NCBI GenBank assembly: GCA_002179805.1 | Contig: NAVB01000455.1 | Coordinates: forward strand, 1-21,820 | DNA: 21,820 bases | Source of the DNA: Acanthamoeba lenticulata | Taxonomy: Eukaryota; Discosea; Longamoebia; Acanthamoebidae | Direction of reading: 5' to 3' | Shown here: in pieces, positions 1-9,900 of the stretch | How the letters are laid out: each line of letters begins with the position of its first letter | Numbering within the stretch: position 1 is the stretch's first letter | Position numbers and translations under genes: made by a program | The notes under the pieces: generated by a model | What the model was told of the DNA's origin: nothing | Seen by the model: the letters and a program-made list of their open reading frames with translations, nothing else | The model's database searches: none

Positions 1-404
1 GGGGAAGACTCAAATGTTGTGTTGTGCTTTTTTGACTGGCCTCCCGTTATGGCGACCGGGTGGTGCTCCCCTGCTCTTCTTCATTGAAAATGTGACGTCG
101 AAGGCCTACACTTCACTTTATTTTGTGTCACTTAACTTTTAAGAAATATTTCCCCCACATTTTCTCTTTTGGGGTGTAGCGCTTGAACCGCCCATCAGCT
201 CACCCCACATGCAACCAACGCCCGGTTCACCTAGCTCTCTCTTTCCTTGCCCCTGTCGGCCGTGTTGTTTGTTTTTCCTTGCCCACACCCCAGGTGCTTG
301 TGACTGTGTACAGCGTTCTGGCACAATCGCGCTTCTGCGCCCGTGTGGTTTTGGATCAAAAGAAAACAGCCTTTAGTTTGTAAATTTTCTTCAAGGAGTC
401 CTGC
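1..404. other. Intergenic / 3' flank of purH, no gene recognised
   Basis: No open frame here resembles a known family or shows a convincing exon. The stretch is mixed in composition, with T-rich patches around 85-170 and pyrimidine-rich patches around 230-290. It lies just past the purH stop codon (minus strand), so its right part probably holds the purH 3' UTR and poly(A) site. The left part may belong to a neighbour outside the window. Confidence 0.5.
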
Positions 405-2328
405 TCAGTGCTTGAAATGGCGCTCGCCGGTGAAGACCATAACGAGTCCGAGCTCGTCAGCCTTTGCGATGACGTCTTCGTCCCTGCACGAAACAACATA
501 ATTTGTTTCAATTTCCTTTTCTTTTTCTTGGGGGTTGACAATCGAAGACGAACCTGATGGAACCGCCAGGCTGGATGACTGCGGCAACGCCGGCCTTGGC
601 CGCGGCCTCGACGCCATCGGAGAAGGGGAAGAAGGCGTCCGAGGCGAGCAGGCTGCCTTGGGCGCGCTCGCCAGCGCGGGCGGCGGCCTGAACAACCGAG
701 TCGACACGGTTGGGCTGGCCCGTGCCGATGCCCACCGTGGCGGTGCCCTGGACGAGCACGATGGCGTTGGACTTGACGTGCTTGGACGCCAGCCAGGCAA
801 AGGCCAGGCCGGCCTCCATCTCGGGCGTCGGCTGGCGCTTGGTCACCACCTTCCACGACGCCTCGCCGCCGCTGCGCAGGTCGGCGCCCTTGTCGTCGGG
901 GGTCTGCACAAGGAGGCCGCCAAAGACGCTGCGCACGACAAGGCCGCCGCCCGCGCCGGCGGGTCGTCGCTGCTGGCGCCGGATGACGTCATCCTTGGCG
1001 ATGAGCACGCGGCAGTTCTTCTTCTTGTTGGCGAGCCACTCGAGGGCCTCGGGCGTGTAGGCGTGCGACACGAGCACCTCGAGGAACAGCTTCCCGATGG
1101 CCTCGCACAGCTCCACGGTCACCTCGCGGTTGATGGCGATGATCGACCCAAACGCCGACACCGTGTCCGACTCGAACGCCTGTCAATAAATTTATATCAA
1201 TGTATTAATAAATAGACAATTATTTAATAAAAAATTGTTAATATAAATTGTTAATATAAATTGGTTCTATGGAAAAAGGAGCACCTTCTGGTAGGCGGTG
1301 ATGATGCTGGTGGGGTCGGTGGCGATGCCACAGGGCGTGTTGTGCTTAATGATGACCACGCACGGGTCAGAGTACTCCTGGACGATGGTGTAGGCCACGT
1401 CGAGGTCGAGGATGTTGTTGTAGGAGAGCTCCTTGCCCGACACCTGCTCGAACGGGGCGCTCTCGCCGGTCCACCGGTAGAGCGCGCCCTGCTGGTGCGG
1501 GTTCTCGCCGTAGCGCAGGGTCTCGACCTTGTCGGCCGTCAGGGCCAGCTGGTCGGGCAGGCTCGAGGCCGAGCTCGAGGCCTTGTCGTCCAGCGCGCCC
1601 GACAACCACTGCGAGATGGCGGCGTCGTAGGCGGCCGTGTGGCGGAAGGCCTTGAGGGCAAAGGTCTTGCGGTCGGTCGTCGGCACGGCGTCCGCGCCGG
1701 CCTTGAGCTTGTCGAGCACGCCCGTGTAGTCGGCCGGGTCGCACACGACCAGCACCGACTCAAAGTTCTTGGCGGCGGCCCGCAGCAGCGTCACGCCGCC
1801 AATGTCGATCTGCTCCACGATCTCGCCTTCGGTCACGCCCTCCTTGCGCACGGTCTGCATGTACATGTGATGGCCCAAGTGGAACATGTGGTGGTCGCGA
1901 GGCGTCAGGTCGACTTTCATGCCCTCGCCGTGGGGCGCTCATACCTCTTGGAACGGGTAGAGGTTGCACACGACAATGTCGATGGTAGAGAGATTATGCT
2001 TCTTGAGCTCCTCAAGGTGCTCCGGTGTGCGCTTGGCCAAGATGCCTCCATGAATCTGCTCGCGTAGAATGGCTCAATTATCAGAGATTGGCTGGTAATC
2101 TTTACCATATGAAGGGGCGCGTACGGCAGGATGGAGCGTCTTGACGCGTCCGCCCAGGATCTCAGGGAAGTCAGTGAGCTTGGCCACCTGGATCACTGGC
2201 ACGCCAGCCTTCTCCAAGGTGGCGTGCGTGCCGCCCGTGCTGACGATCTCATAACCCAGCGAAGCCAGCCCTTGACAGAACTCCACAAGGCCCTCCTTGT
2301 TGTGCACCGACACCAACGCACGCTTCAT
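405..2328 (-). CDS. purH: Bifunctional purine biosynthesis protein PurH/ATIC (AICAR formyltransferase / IMP cyclohydrolase), 5 exons
   Basis: It catalyses the last two steps of de novo IMP synthesis: formyl transfer from 10-formyl-THF to AICAR, then ring closure. Exons on the minus strand are 2328-2125, 2055-1945, 1854-1285, 1179-554 and 483-405, all with GT..AG introns (69, 90, 105 and 70 bp), giving 529 aa, the usual length. The N-terminal MGS-like cyclohydrolase domain (about 1-120) begins [14 protein letters not shown] and carries STGGTHATL and [16 protein letters not shown] across the first splice. [17 protein letters not shown] lies at about 119-135. The AICAR transformylase domain follows, with RYGENPHQ (219-226) and the catalytic Lys-His pair in [10 protein letters not shown] (K275-H276). 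The protein ends GGSIRDED...[10 protein letters not shown], the typical family C-terminus. The start is the first Met, aligned with the family N-terminus. The gene is tandem with the carrier upstream, 390 bp away. The family call is certain; splice ends are well supported because every junction restores conserved sequence in frame. Confidence 0.96.
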
Positions 2329-2718
2329 CTTTACTGTTCCAGATCACAAGCAATTATGATGAGATGATGGCTTGATTGAGTGTGGGAGATGTAGATGCAG
2401 TGCAAGAGCGCTTCAATGCCACACGCCAAGGAGACTCCGCCGTCTGTACCTCAAAGATCAAGTTGTGTGTGTGTAGTAGCTGGCAGAGATCTGCAATACA
2501 GGACAGCGGGCCTCTTGGGCGTGGAAAAGAGCTTTTGGCTGGAACGCAACGCTTGGCGGAGCTCCTGCAGAACGCCGCGCGCACGTTCTGGCGAACGAAA
2601 CGGCAAGCCGAACGTCCCGCCGAGCCACATGCCTTTCGTGGCATCTCGCCAACTTCTTGTGATTCCAGCACACAAGGACCTTGAGATGTTGTTATGGACG
2701 AAAAAATACTCTCCGATC
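2329..2718. other. Intergenic: 3' flank of the carrier and 5' flank of purH
   Basis: This 390-bp gap separates two minus-strand genes. It must hold the carrier 3' end and the purH promoter and 5' UTR. Open frames on either strand (for example 2376-2684 plus) show no recognisable domain. No repeat, RNA gene or clear TATA element is visible. A short GT run lies near 2464-2473. Confidence 0.5.
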
Positions 2719-4588
2719 TCAGACGCCCTCCCCGCCAAGCTTCTTGCAGAGCTCGAGGATGGCCCAGCTGGCGGCCTGCGAGGGCACGACCTTCAGGTAG
2801 CACGGCACGATGCCCTTGTAGAGCCCGCCCACGCCCTCTTGCCGCACGATCTTGGCCACGGCGTCGAGGATGCCGCTGTACACGCGTGTCGTGCCGCCCA
2901 TGCCCTGTCCGTCCACCGACCATTGAAGGTAGCGTCAGACAGCAAGTACACGGCGAGCGAGCAGGACGGCTTGGACCTGGAGCATCATGCGCCGTCGGAG
3001 GAGCTCGCTCGGGTAGGTGAGAGTCACGGCGATGGTGCCGGCCAGCGCGCCGATGGAGAGGTTGGTGGCCATGTTGGGCCGGGACGACACGTGATCCACC
3101 ACCAGCTGCCGCAGCGTCTCGTAGCTCGTGAAATTGATCGCCACGAATGGTGCCACGCCCTGTCGCCCGATGATCATCGCCGCGCATTCTCAGACTGAGT
3201 CAGACGACATGCAAATTGAGGCATTCAGCGCAAGGCGAATGTGAGGGGTCTCCAACTGACCAGGGCGGACGTCCAGAGGCCCTTGTAGAGGCCGGCCACG
3301 CCCTCCTCCTTGATGATCGTGCGCGTGGCGTGCCACAAGCCCGTGTACCTGCCCTCTCGCGACGTCTCTGCGCCGCGATGCGCGTCCGCACCAGGTCCTG
3401 GGCGCATGCGGCCGGCGGCCTGTGAGTGAGATGAACGAACACGAAGAGGATGTATCGGGCGCCAGGCGGACCAGCGGGTGGGTGGAGCCCGTGGCAAAGA
3501 TCCCAGCCAGCGCGCCCGACAGCATCCGCACGGCCGCCGTCGGCTGGCCGGTCTCGGGGTGCAGCGCCTGCGCAGAGCACAAACCGATGAGCGAGGCTTG
3601 AAGCCTTCCTTGCCCCTCCCATCTGCCTTTTGGAGGTGTTTGGCCCGTACACGCTTGAGGGCCTCGTAGGCGTAATAGCGCGCGGCAGACGACGGCACGA
3701 TGCGCAGGACGTTGACGCCGTTGCCTTTGAAGTAGCCGCGCCAGCCCTCGTTGCGGCCCATCTCCGCCAGGGCCCTCCACACGCCCGTGTACTGCGGGCC
3801 GCTCTTGTTCAGGTATTGCACCTGGGCGCAATACAGTAAGGAGTACGTGACGTCAGCATGACATCAGCAGGCGACGCAGAGCTCAGAATGCAGAAAAACG
3901 AGCCTGATTGATGATCTTGAGGCGCTCGAGGGGCGCGGTGATGGTGCGCGAGACGGCGCCAGCGATGGCCCCGTAGGCGAGGTAGCGCCACGGATTGCGG
4001 TCCTTCCCCGACACGACCTCGACCGGCAGGTTGGACAGCACCTCCCCAAAGCTCAGCCAGTCCTGGTCACACCACCACCATCAGCAGCAGCAACGTTTTG
4101 CAAAACGTTGGAGGACGAGGCCCACCTCAAACACCTCGACGAGGTGAGCTGCGGGCACGATCTGGTAGTGCTCCACCTGAGGTGTGTCAAGGTCAGCACG
4201 CGCGGCTGGTGGTGCACGATCTGGCAGTGGCAACAGGCGCGGCTGGGGTGGGGGCATACGAGGAGGTTGTAGAACTCGCCAAAGGACATGCCCTCCTCGT
4301 CCGACGGGTCGATCCGCGCCGCGCGCCAGAGCTGACGCAAGTGGGCCTGTGCACGCACGCCTCGCGTGGAATCGGTCAACCGCCTTTTCGTCTCTAAATT
4401 GCAGTTGTCGGGGCGGGTCAAGAACGCCACAACGCAAAGCGTACGTCGTCACGAATGTGGTGCCAGAGGCCCTCTCGCTTGAGGCCCGCCTCGAACTGGT
4501 CCAGAGTGACCCGACCCTTCTTCTCCGTGTCGAACTCGTCGAACAGGGCTCGTATTCGCTCCCTTTGCTGCTCTTCGTGCGTGCTCAT
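2719..4588 (-). CDS. EF-hand mitochondrial solute carrier, ATP-Mg/Pi (SCaMC)-like, 9 exons with one apparent frameshift
   Basis: Probable inner mitochondrial membrane carrier with a calcium-sensing N-terminus. Exons: 4588-4445, 4346-4260, 4176-4126, 4062-3904, 3821-3651, 3567-3472, 3397-3261, 3159-2977 and 2904-2719, about 404 aa. Two EF-hand-like segments lie in the first 77 residues: DTEKKGRVTLDQ (Gln at loop position 12, so weak) and DPSDEEGMSFGE. Three carrier repeats follow, with signatures APLERLK (138-143), THPLDLVRTR (spanning exons 6 and 7) and TYPSELLRRR (about 331-339), each with its G-x-x-G helix partner. Blocks such as GWRGYFKGNGVNVLRIVPSS and GVAPFVAINFTSYETL are typical of the SCaMC and CoA-carrier branch. 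Exon 7 is 137 nt where 138 would keep frame, so one base seems missing between DLVRTRIAAQ and GRYTGLW. The intron after exon 4 starts with GC. The exon 3 donor has an in-frame alternative 9 nt upstream. The substrate is inferred from the family. Confidence 0.87.
3351..3372 (-). other. Apparent 1-nt deletion (frameshift) in carrier exon 7
   Basis: On the minus strand, the frame encoding DLVRTRIAAQ (second carrier signature) stops matching here. The frame encoding GRYTGLWHATRTIIKEEG begins at +2. No GT..AG interval fits between them, because the gap is only about 20 nt. Both flanking segments are clearly carrier sequence, so a missing base (assembly error or real lesion) is the simplest reading. 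Confidence 0.7.
3822..3903 (-). other. Non-canonical GC-AG intron of the carrier gene
   Basis: Exon 4 ends ...LERLKIINQ (CAG at 3906-3904) and exon 5 starts VQYLNKSGPQYTG at 3821, as expected for this family. The 82-bp intron between starts GC (3903-3902) and ends AG (3823-3822). The nearest GT to the exon end would break the reading frame. The assignment rests on conservation around the junction. Confidence 0.65.
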
Positions 4589-4681
4589 TCGAAACAAATG
4601 GCAAAAAAAACTAAAAAAAAAAGAAAACAGAAAATCTTTTTTAACGATTTATGTACAGCACGGTTGCCACTTCAAACCGGC

Positions 4682-6745
4682 TCAGACTCGAGGAGTGGGC
4701 GGGCAGTTATCGTCGAGGTAGCGAAGGACCTCGTCCAGGTCAAAGTCGAGAGCAGCCTCCGTGGCGGGTTCCTTCTCCTCCGTAGGCGGGGTCTGCGGAG
4801 CCGACGAGAACGTGGTGGGCGAGGAGGACAGGAGCTCCGACGATGACGACGAAGACAACGACAACGACAGCGGTGATGGCGATGGCGACGACGAGGCGAT
4901 TGACAACGGCGACGGGGCTGGGGATGAACGCAGCTGGGGCGTCATAAAGCTGAACTGCGGCGTCGGCGGCAGGGACACCGTCGCTGGTGATGGCGATGGC
5001 GACGGTGACGACGAGGCGATCGACAATGGCGTCGGGACTGGGGAGGACCGCAATTGGGGCGTTGTCGACCAAAACTGCGGCGTTGACGGCAGAGACACCG
5101 CCACGTTGCCCATCAGCGCGGCAGCCAACATGCTGCTCCGAGGGAGCAACATCGTCGGAGAGTACACGGCGCCCACGCCGCCGCCGGGCACAACGGCAAC
5201 AGCGGACGCAGGAGAGTCGTGCGGCAAGGGCGGCGGCGGCGACTGCCGGAGCATCCGCTTGATGTGGCGGATGTTGTCGACGCGCTCCTGGGCGTAGACG
5301 CGCTCGCTCCAGGGGAGGTTCCGGCACAGGCGCAGGGCGCGCCGGGCCTGGTCCTTGGCCTCGGTGAGCAAGCCCTCGCGCAGCCGCACGTCGGAGACGG
5401 CCATGCGGAAGGCCACCTCGGTGCGCGGGAGCATGCTGCGCCCGATCTCGGCGGCCTGCAGCTGGCGGATGATGGCCCGCATGGCGTCGGTGACCAGGTG
5501 CGGCGCGTAGCCCGACGGCAGCTGGCGCCGGCTGGCCGACGACGCGGCCTCGGCCGGGTGCGGGGCCTCGCCCTCGCGCCACCGCGTGATGCGCTGCAGC
5601 AGGCGGATGTGCGAGCGCTGGGACTCGTTGGTGCACTGGGCCCGCTGAAAGGCCTCGGCCGACAGCCGGAAGTAGAGCTGGGCCTTGGCCTCGTCCGTCT
5701 CCACGACGGCCAGGTTGTAATAGGCGTCGCCCTCGTCGTAGTGGCTCAGGTAGGACAGGTGCTGGCGGAGCAGGGTCAGCAGCTGGTCGTGGCACCGCGC
5801 GAGCCTGCTGCCGCCCACGGGCGGTGCTCGACTGCTCGCGGGCCAGCCGTCTTCGTACTTGCGCACGAACCAGTGCTCGAGCCGCAGCGCCATGCACAGG
5901 TCTGCACGCAAGACGCCAACGGATGAACGAGAGTCCTCTACGCGCGTATAAGCGGCAGAGGGCAGCAGCGTACGTTTGTAGGAGGAGCGGCTACCGCTCT
6001 CCTTGAGCGCCACCAGTTGGTTGAGGGCTTGTGTTAGCTGGTTCTGATAGATGCTGTAAAGAAATGGATGATTTGTAAAAAGTCGATTCAAGAAGGGAAG
6101 AGGAAAAGGGAAAGGAAGAGGAAGGGGCGGCATACTTGAACTCGCAAATCTTGTAGCGGATAAAGAAGACGACCTCCTCGCGGTCGCCGTAAAGCTGCAA
6201 GTTGCGGGTGGCCACCGCCCAGAATTGCTCGTCTTGTCCGCTCTCGGAGTAGCGCTCAAGCAGGGGGTAGTCGTCAAAGTGGGCCTCCTTGGGCCGCTCC
6301 GGGAACGGCATGCGATACACCACCGCGGGCACAAGCCTGCCAGACGCGGTGCGGGCGTGTGGGCTGCCGCTTCTCGGCTGCAACGCAGTTGAGGCCAGCG
6401 TTCGTCCCACATGCCGGTCCACTTGTTTTGGCGGGCTTCGTCTATCTGACTGGCTTGTCGCCTTCACGCCTGCCAGCCCCGATCTTGAGCGCCGCGCGAC
6501 AAAGAACGAAGGCTAGAGGGGGGGGGGGAGAAGGGGCGGAGCGCACTTCCGGAGAGGAGTCCTATCATGAGCGAGAACTGGTCTGGGTGTTGGGCCAGGT
6601 GGGCCTTGAGCATGGACTCAAGGTCCGACCGCGGTACGCGGGAGTATCCGTCGATTCGCAGCTCACGACATACTAACCGCAGCCTTTGTGTCGGGTTGTG
6701 TGCCAACCAGGTGGCTAACTGGGCGGCCCGCGTGGGGGCGGTCAT
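4682..6745 (-). CDS. Unrecognised protein with SAP-like N-terminus, helical middle and Ser/Pro-repeat tail, 4 exons
   Basis: I do not recognise this family. Proposed exons: 6745-6547, 6469-6136, 6053-5995 and 5901-4682, 603 aa. Residues about 20-50 (LRLVCRELRIDGYSRVPRSD then a basic helix) resemble a SAP/Rho-N-type helix-turn-helix motif, which often binds nucleic acid. The middle (about 175-400) is alpha-helical and Arg/Ala/Leu-rich, with segments such as DAYYNLAVVETDEAKAQLYF and TEAKDQARRALRLCRNLPWS that suggest TPR-like hairpins. The tail is Ser/Pro/Thr-rich with two 40-residue repeats and ends in an acidic stretch (LDFDLDEVLRYLDDN). Weak points: the first intron (6470-6546) is chosen on frame alone, and a 93-bp third intron (5902-5994) has no stop and keeps frame, so it could be coding (634 aa). 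The Met at 6745 is the first one outside the AT-rich upstream region. The stop lies 93 bp from the carrier start. Confidence 0.65.
4870..5110 (-). repeat. Two-copy 120-bp tandem repeat within the coding sequence
   Basis: The segment GACGACGAGGCGAT occurs at 4887 and again at 5007 on the plus strand, 120 bp apart, and the flanking sequence repeats imperfectly with it. In the protein this is two 40-residue units, one containing STPQFWSTTPQLRSSP and the next PTPQFSFMTPQLRSSP, each followed by PLSIASSSPSPSPS-like sequence. Divergence of several percent suggests the duplication is not brand new. Confidence 0.85.
5902..5994 (-). other. Possible 93-bp intron with open frame (retention candidate)
   Basis: On the minus strand the interval starts GGTAGCC at the donor and ends CTTGCGTGCAG at the acceptor, matching the style of other introns here. 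It joins LVALKES to DLCMALRLEHW. Its length is a multiple of three and it holds no stop, so the unspliced form also reads through. Confidence 0.5.
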
Positions 6746-6979
6746 GTGTTCGCGCACGTCGTCCTTATGTCCAAGTTTGCTCCAGCTCTCGAAAGCTGTC
6801 CGTCTTGTTGCGGCAACGTCAGCCAAAGTCCCAAGAGCCGAAGATGCGGCGCATTTTTCCGGCAATGCAAAACATGCAAAGGGCTTTTCTTCCAACCGAG
6901 ACGAAGAAAATTTGCGGAATGAAAAAATCGTGATAAATGATAAAAGAAAATAAAAACAGAACAAGGACAAGGGGGCTGC
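6746..6979. promoter_or_regulatory. Divergent intergenic region between the SAP-like gene and the RlaP-ligase gene
   Basis: This 234-bp gap separates two head-to-head genes and must carry both promoters. The right part (about 6900-6965) is A-rich with AAAATAAAAACAG just before the plus-strand ATG. No convincing TATA box or palindrome was seen. The region is open on the minus strand in frame with the SAP-like gene, so a longer N-terminus there cannot be fully excluded. Confidence 0.45.
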
Positions 6980-9900
6980 ATGGAGGACGCCTTTGATGCT
7001 GCCTTCTTTCCCACGAGCGACTGGTTACTACGGCGACTGCAGGACAAGCATGACCAAGCCATTGCAGAACGAGTGCTTAACATTTACTTGTGGGGCAGTC
7101 GGTACGCGTGTGCCCCCTCCCTCTCTCCTCACCTTTTTACACGAGCTCACGGTAACGTGGGCAGAGTCTATGGCTGCGCTTCGCCCCAGTCCGACTGGGA
7201 CTGCATCGTGGTACCACGTCGTGCATGTGTTTCAGCGTGTGTGCTGCACTGTCGCTAAGCGTGTGGGGTCTGACAACGGCGCGGCAGGTCACGCGCTACA
7301 ACACTCCGCACGACATGACCCTGATCGCCAGCGATCCCAACAAGCTGCTGCGCGGCAAGACGCGTCCGCAGGTCGATGCCGCCGCGCCGGCAGCCGCGCA
7401 GCCGGCCGAGCGGCGGTCCGGCAAGCGGAGCATCGCGTACACAACCACCGTCGTGCATGGGCCAGGCTCAAAGGCTGATCATGTGATTCGTGTGTACAAA
7501 CAGGGAGATCGAGGCGTCGCTCTTCCCGATCTACCAGGACGACCACGTCAACGCCACCCTCATCCCCATCGAAGAATGGATCTGTTTGGTGAGAGAGCAC
7601 CGCCACATGGCCCTCAGCGCTGTCTTTGCGCCCGCCCAGTACCGCCTGCTCGAGCTCGAGCCGGTCCACTTCACGCTGGACCCGGACATCCTCCGCCGGA
7701 CCGTGCTGTGGGAGTCCACCCGCACCTTTGTCGCGTCGGGCAACAAGCTGCTCATGCCGGGCGGCTTCACCGAGTACAACTACCACCGCGCGCGCAAGGA
7801 GATCGTCCACGCCTTTCGCTATCTGCTCTTTGCCATCCAGCTGGTCAAGACGGGCGCCATCGTGGACTACGCGGCCGCCAATCCCTATTTGGCCGACATC
7901 CTGGGTCACAGCCTCAGGGACCTCGTCGACGGCGCGGGCCAAGGCCAAGCGGCGGTCGCCACGCTGGGCGACGATGAGCCGCCAGCCAAGGAGAGGAGGT
8001 GGCGTGGGACCAAGCGCTATGCCGCCGAGGGCGACGCCAGCGGAGCCGAAGAGGCCAAGCGCTGGGCGGCGGTCATGTCGCGCTACAAGCCCACGTTCGA
8101 GCGGCTGCGCCAGGAGCTCAAGGAGCTGCGCAGCTACGCGCGGCTCTACAGCCGGCGCGAGACCGAGAAGATGCTCTTCCTGTCCCTCAAGGACCGGCGG
8201 CGGAACCAGCCGCCTCCTTCCGAGGAAAACAACACCGGCGATGGCGACGACGGCCACGCTGAGGTCGAGACCGAGACCGATGCCAGTTTGCCGCTTGCCA
8301 CGGTTCTATTTCTGCGGCGGTTCAAGGGGCGTGGGGCGGTCGACCGTGCCTTGGCCGCGCTCGCGCAGGAGCACCACGTGATCTCCTGTCGCCACTCGAC
8401 CCACCCCAACCTGCTTCTGCTCACCGCCGACGTACGGACCTGCCTCGCACGTGTGCGCTGTTGGAGACATTAGGCTGACGGACGCCTCTGCGGGGCGGCG
8501 CTTCATAGACGTACTCGGTCGGCGCCTGGGCGTCGGCGTCGGCGATCAGCGTCGAGTGCCGGGGCCTTATTGTCGACGCTGACCGCGAATTCGCGGCGGT
8601 GGCTTACCCGTTTGGCCACGTGATGGACCTCCCGCCGGCGAGCTTGGACGCTGGCAACGCTGATGAGGAGCTTGCGCCTGTGGATGACGCGGCCGCCAGC
8701 CTCGCCGCACGCTGGGGCGAGGCCAGAGCTCGCGAGGCGCTTCAGGTGGTCGAGTGCCTCGACGGCCTCACGGCGGTGCTCTACTTCTACGCAGGCCAGT
8801 GGCACCTGAGCTCCAACTGTACTCTCTTTTCTCTCGCCCGAACGGCCTCGTGGCCACACGCGGGGCTGTTCTCACCCGCGGGCGATGGCCTGGCACGCAG
8901 ACGAGCCCGACCAGCCGTCCACCAACTTGGCGTGGAAGGAAGAGGGCGTCGAGGAGCCCTTCCACCAGCTGTTCTGGGCCGCTTGGCGCCAACACGACTA
9001 CCAGCTGCCCCAAGGTGCGAGAGAGACTTATAGAGCGGCAGCGCCGGCCGGGCAACTAACTGCGCGACACAGACGAGGGCTACTGCTACTCGTTCCAGCT
9101 GGTGTCATGCGCGCATCGCCACCTGGTCCGCCCGCCCTACGACGACCGCGGCGCGCTCTTCCTGATCGCCGTCCGGCACATGCCCACGCTCCTGGAGCAC
9201 GACCCGCGCCCTTGGGCCGTACGTCCGATGCCTTCAACCTCTTTTTTCTTATTCATTCATTGATTTATTTCTTTTATGTTGCCGCTGTCTGGGCGCGCGT
9301 GCTCGCCAGGCCAAGCACGGTTGGAGTTGCGTGCGTCATGTGACACACGAGTTTGAGGACCTGGCCGCGGTGATGAAGGCCGCCAGTGCGCTGGACCCGT
9401 TCGTGTGCAAGGGCTACGTCGTGGTCGACAGCACGGACCCCGCCCAGTACGGCGCCTCCCAATGGCATGCGCGTGCGGCGGCAGCGTGTTGGTACTCCAC
9501 TTGCTAGTGAGCAGCGAATTTATGCATTCGTTGGACTCCTCTCGAGCAGCTGGCAGAGGTGGGTGGTCAAGTGCCCGCAATGGGTGGCGGTGCAGCTGGG
9601 CACCAACTTTGCCACGATCGGGCCGCTCAACCTGCGCGCCGACATGGACGAGAACCACATGCTCGAGCTGGTGCCCCTTCCCGCTCCCCATGGGCAGTCC
9701 CGCGCCAATGCCAAGAATGTTAACAATGTGCCCATACTTCCTCGTCATCGTCATCAGCTGCGCTACAACAAAGCGCACGAGTTCGTGGCCTACCATCCGA
9801 GGTGGGCGGCCTTTGCGCAGACCCTCGCCGTCAAGCACGACGAGCTGTGCGACTCCCTGCAGCAGGTGCGCGCTTGTTCGCTCCCGGGGGGACCAGCGGT

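Noticed and set aside
1261..2067. 268-codon open frame on the plus strand opposite purH
   Set aside because: It is the antisense of purH exons in GC-rich DNA, has no domain, and crosses purH introns without its own splice logic. Similar long antisense frames lie opposite most genes here.
3398..3471. Alternative acceptor in carrier intron 6 (TCACAG, reading AAGRMRPGPGADAH)
   Set aside because: It avoids the frameshift but destroys the conserved PLDLVRTR carrier signature, so the frameshift explanation is better.
5219..5926. 235-codon plus-strand open frame opposite the SAP-like gene
   Set aside because: The composition is that of reversed GC3-rich codons (Gly/Ala/Val/His-rich), with no domain; the minus-strand frame has the helical protein signal.
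7289..8257. 322-codon minus-strand open frame opposite the RlaP-ligase gene
   Set aside because: Antisense to clear nucleotidyltransferase coding sequence; it crosses that gene's introns and shows no motif.
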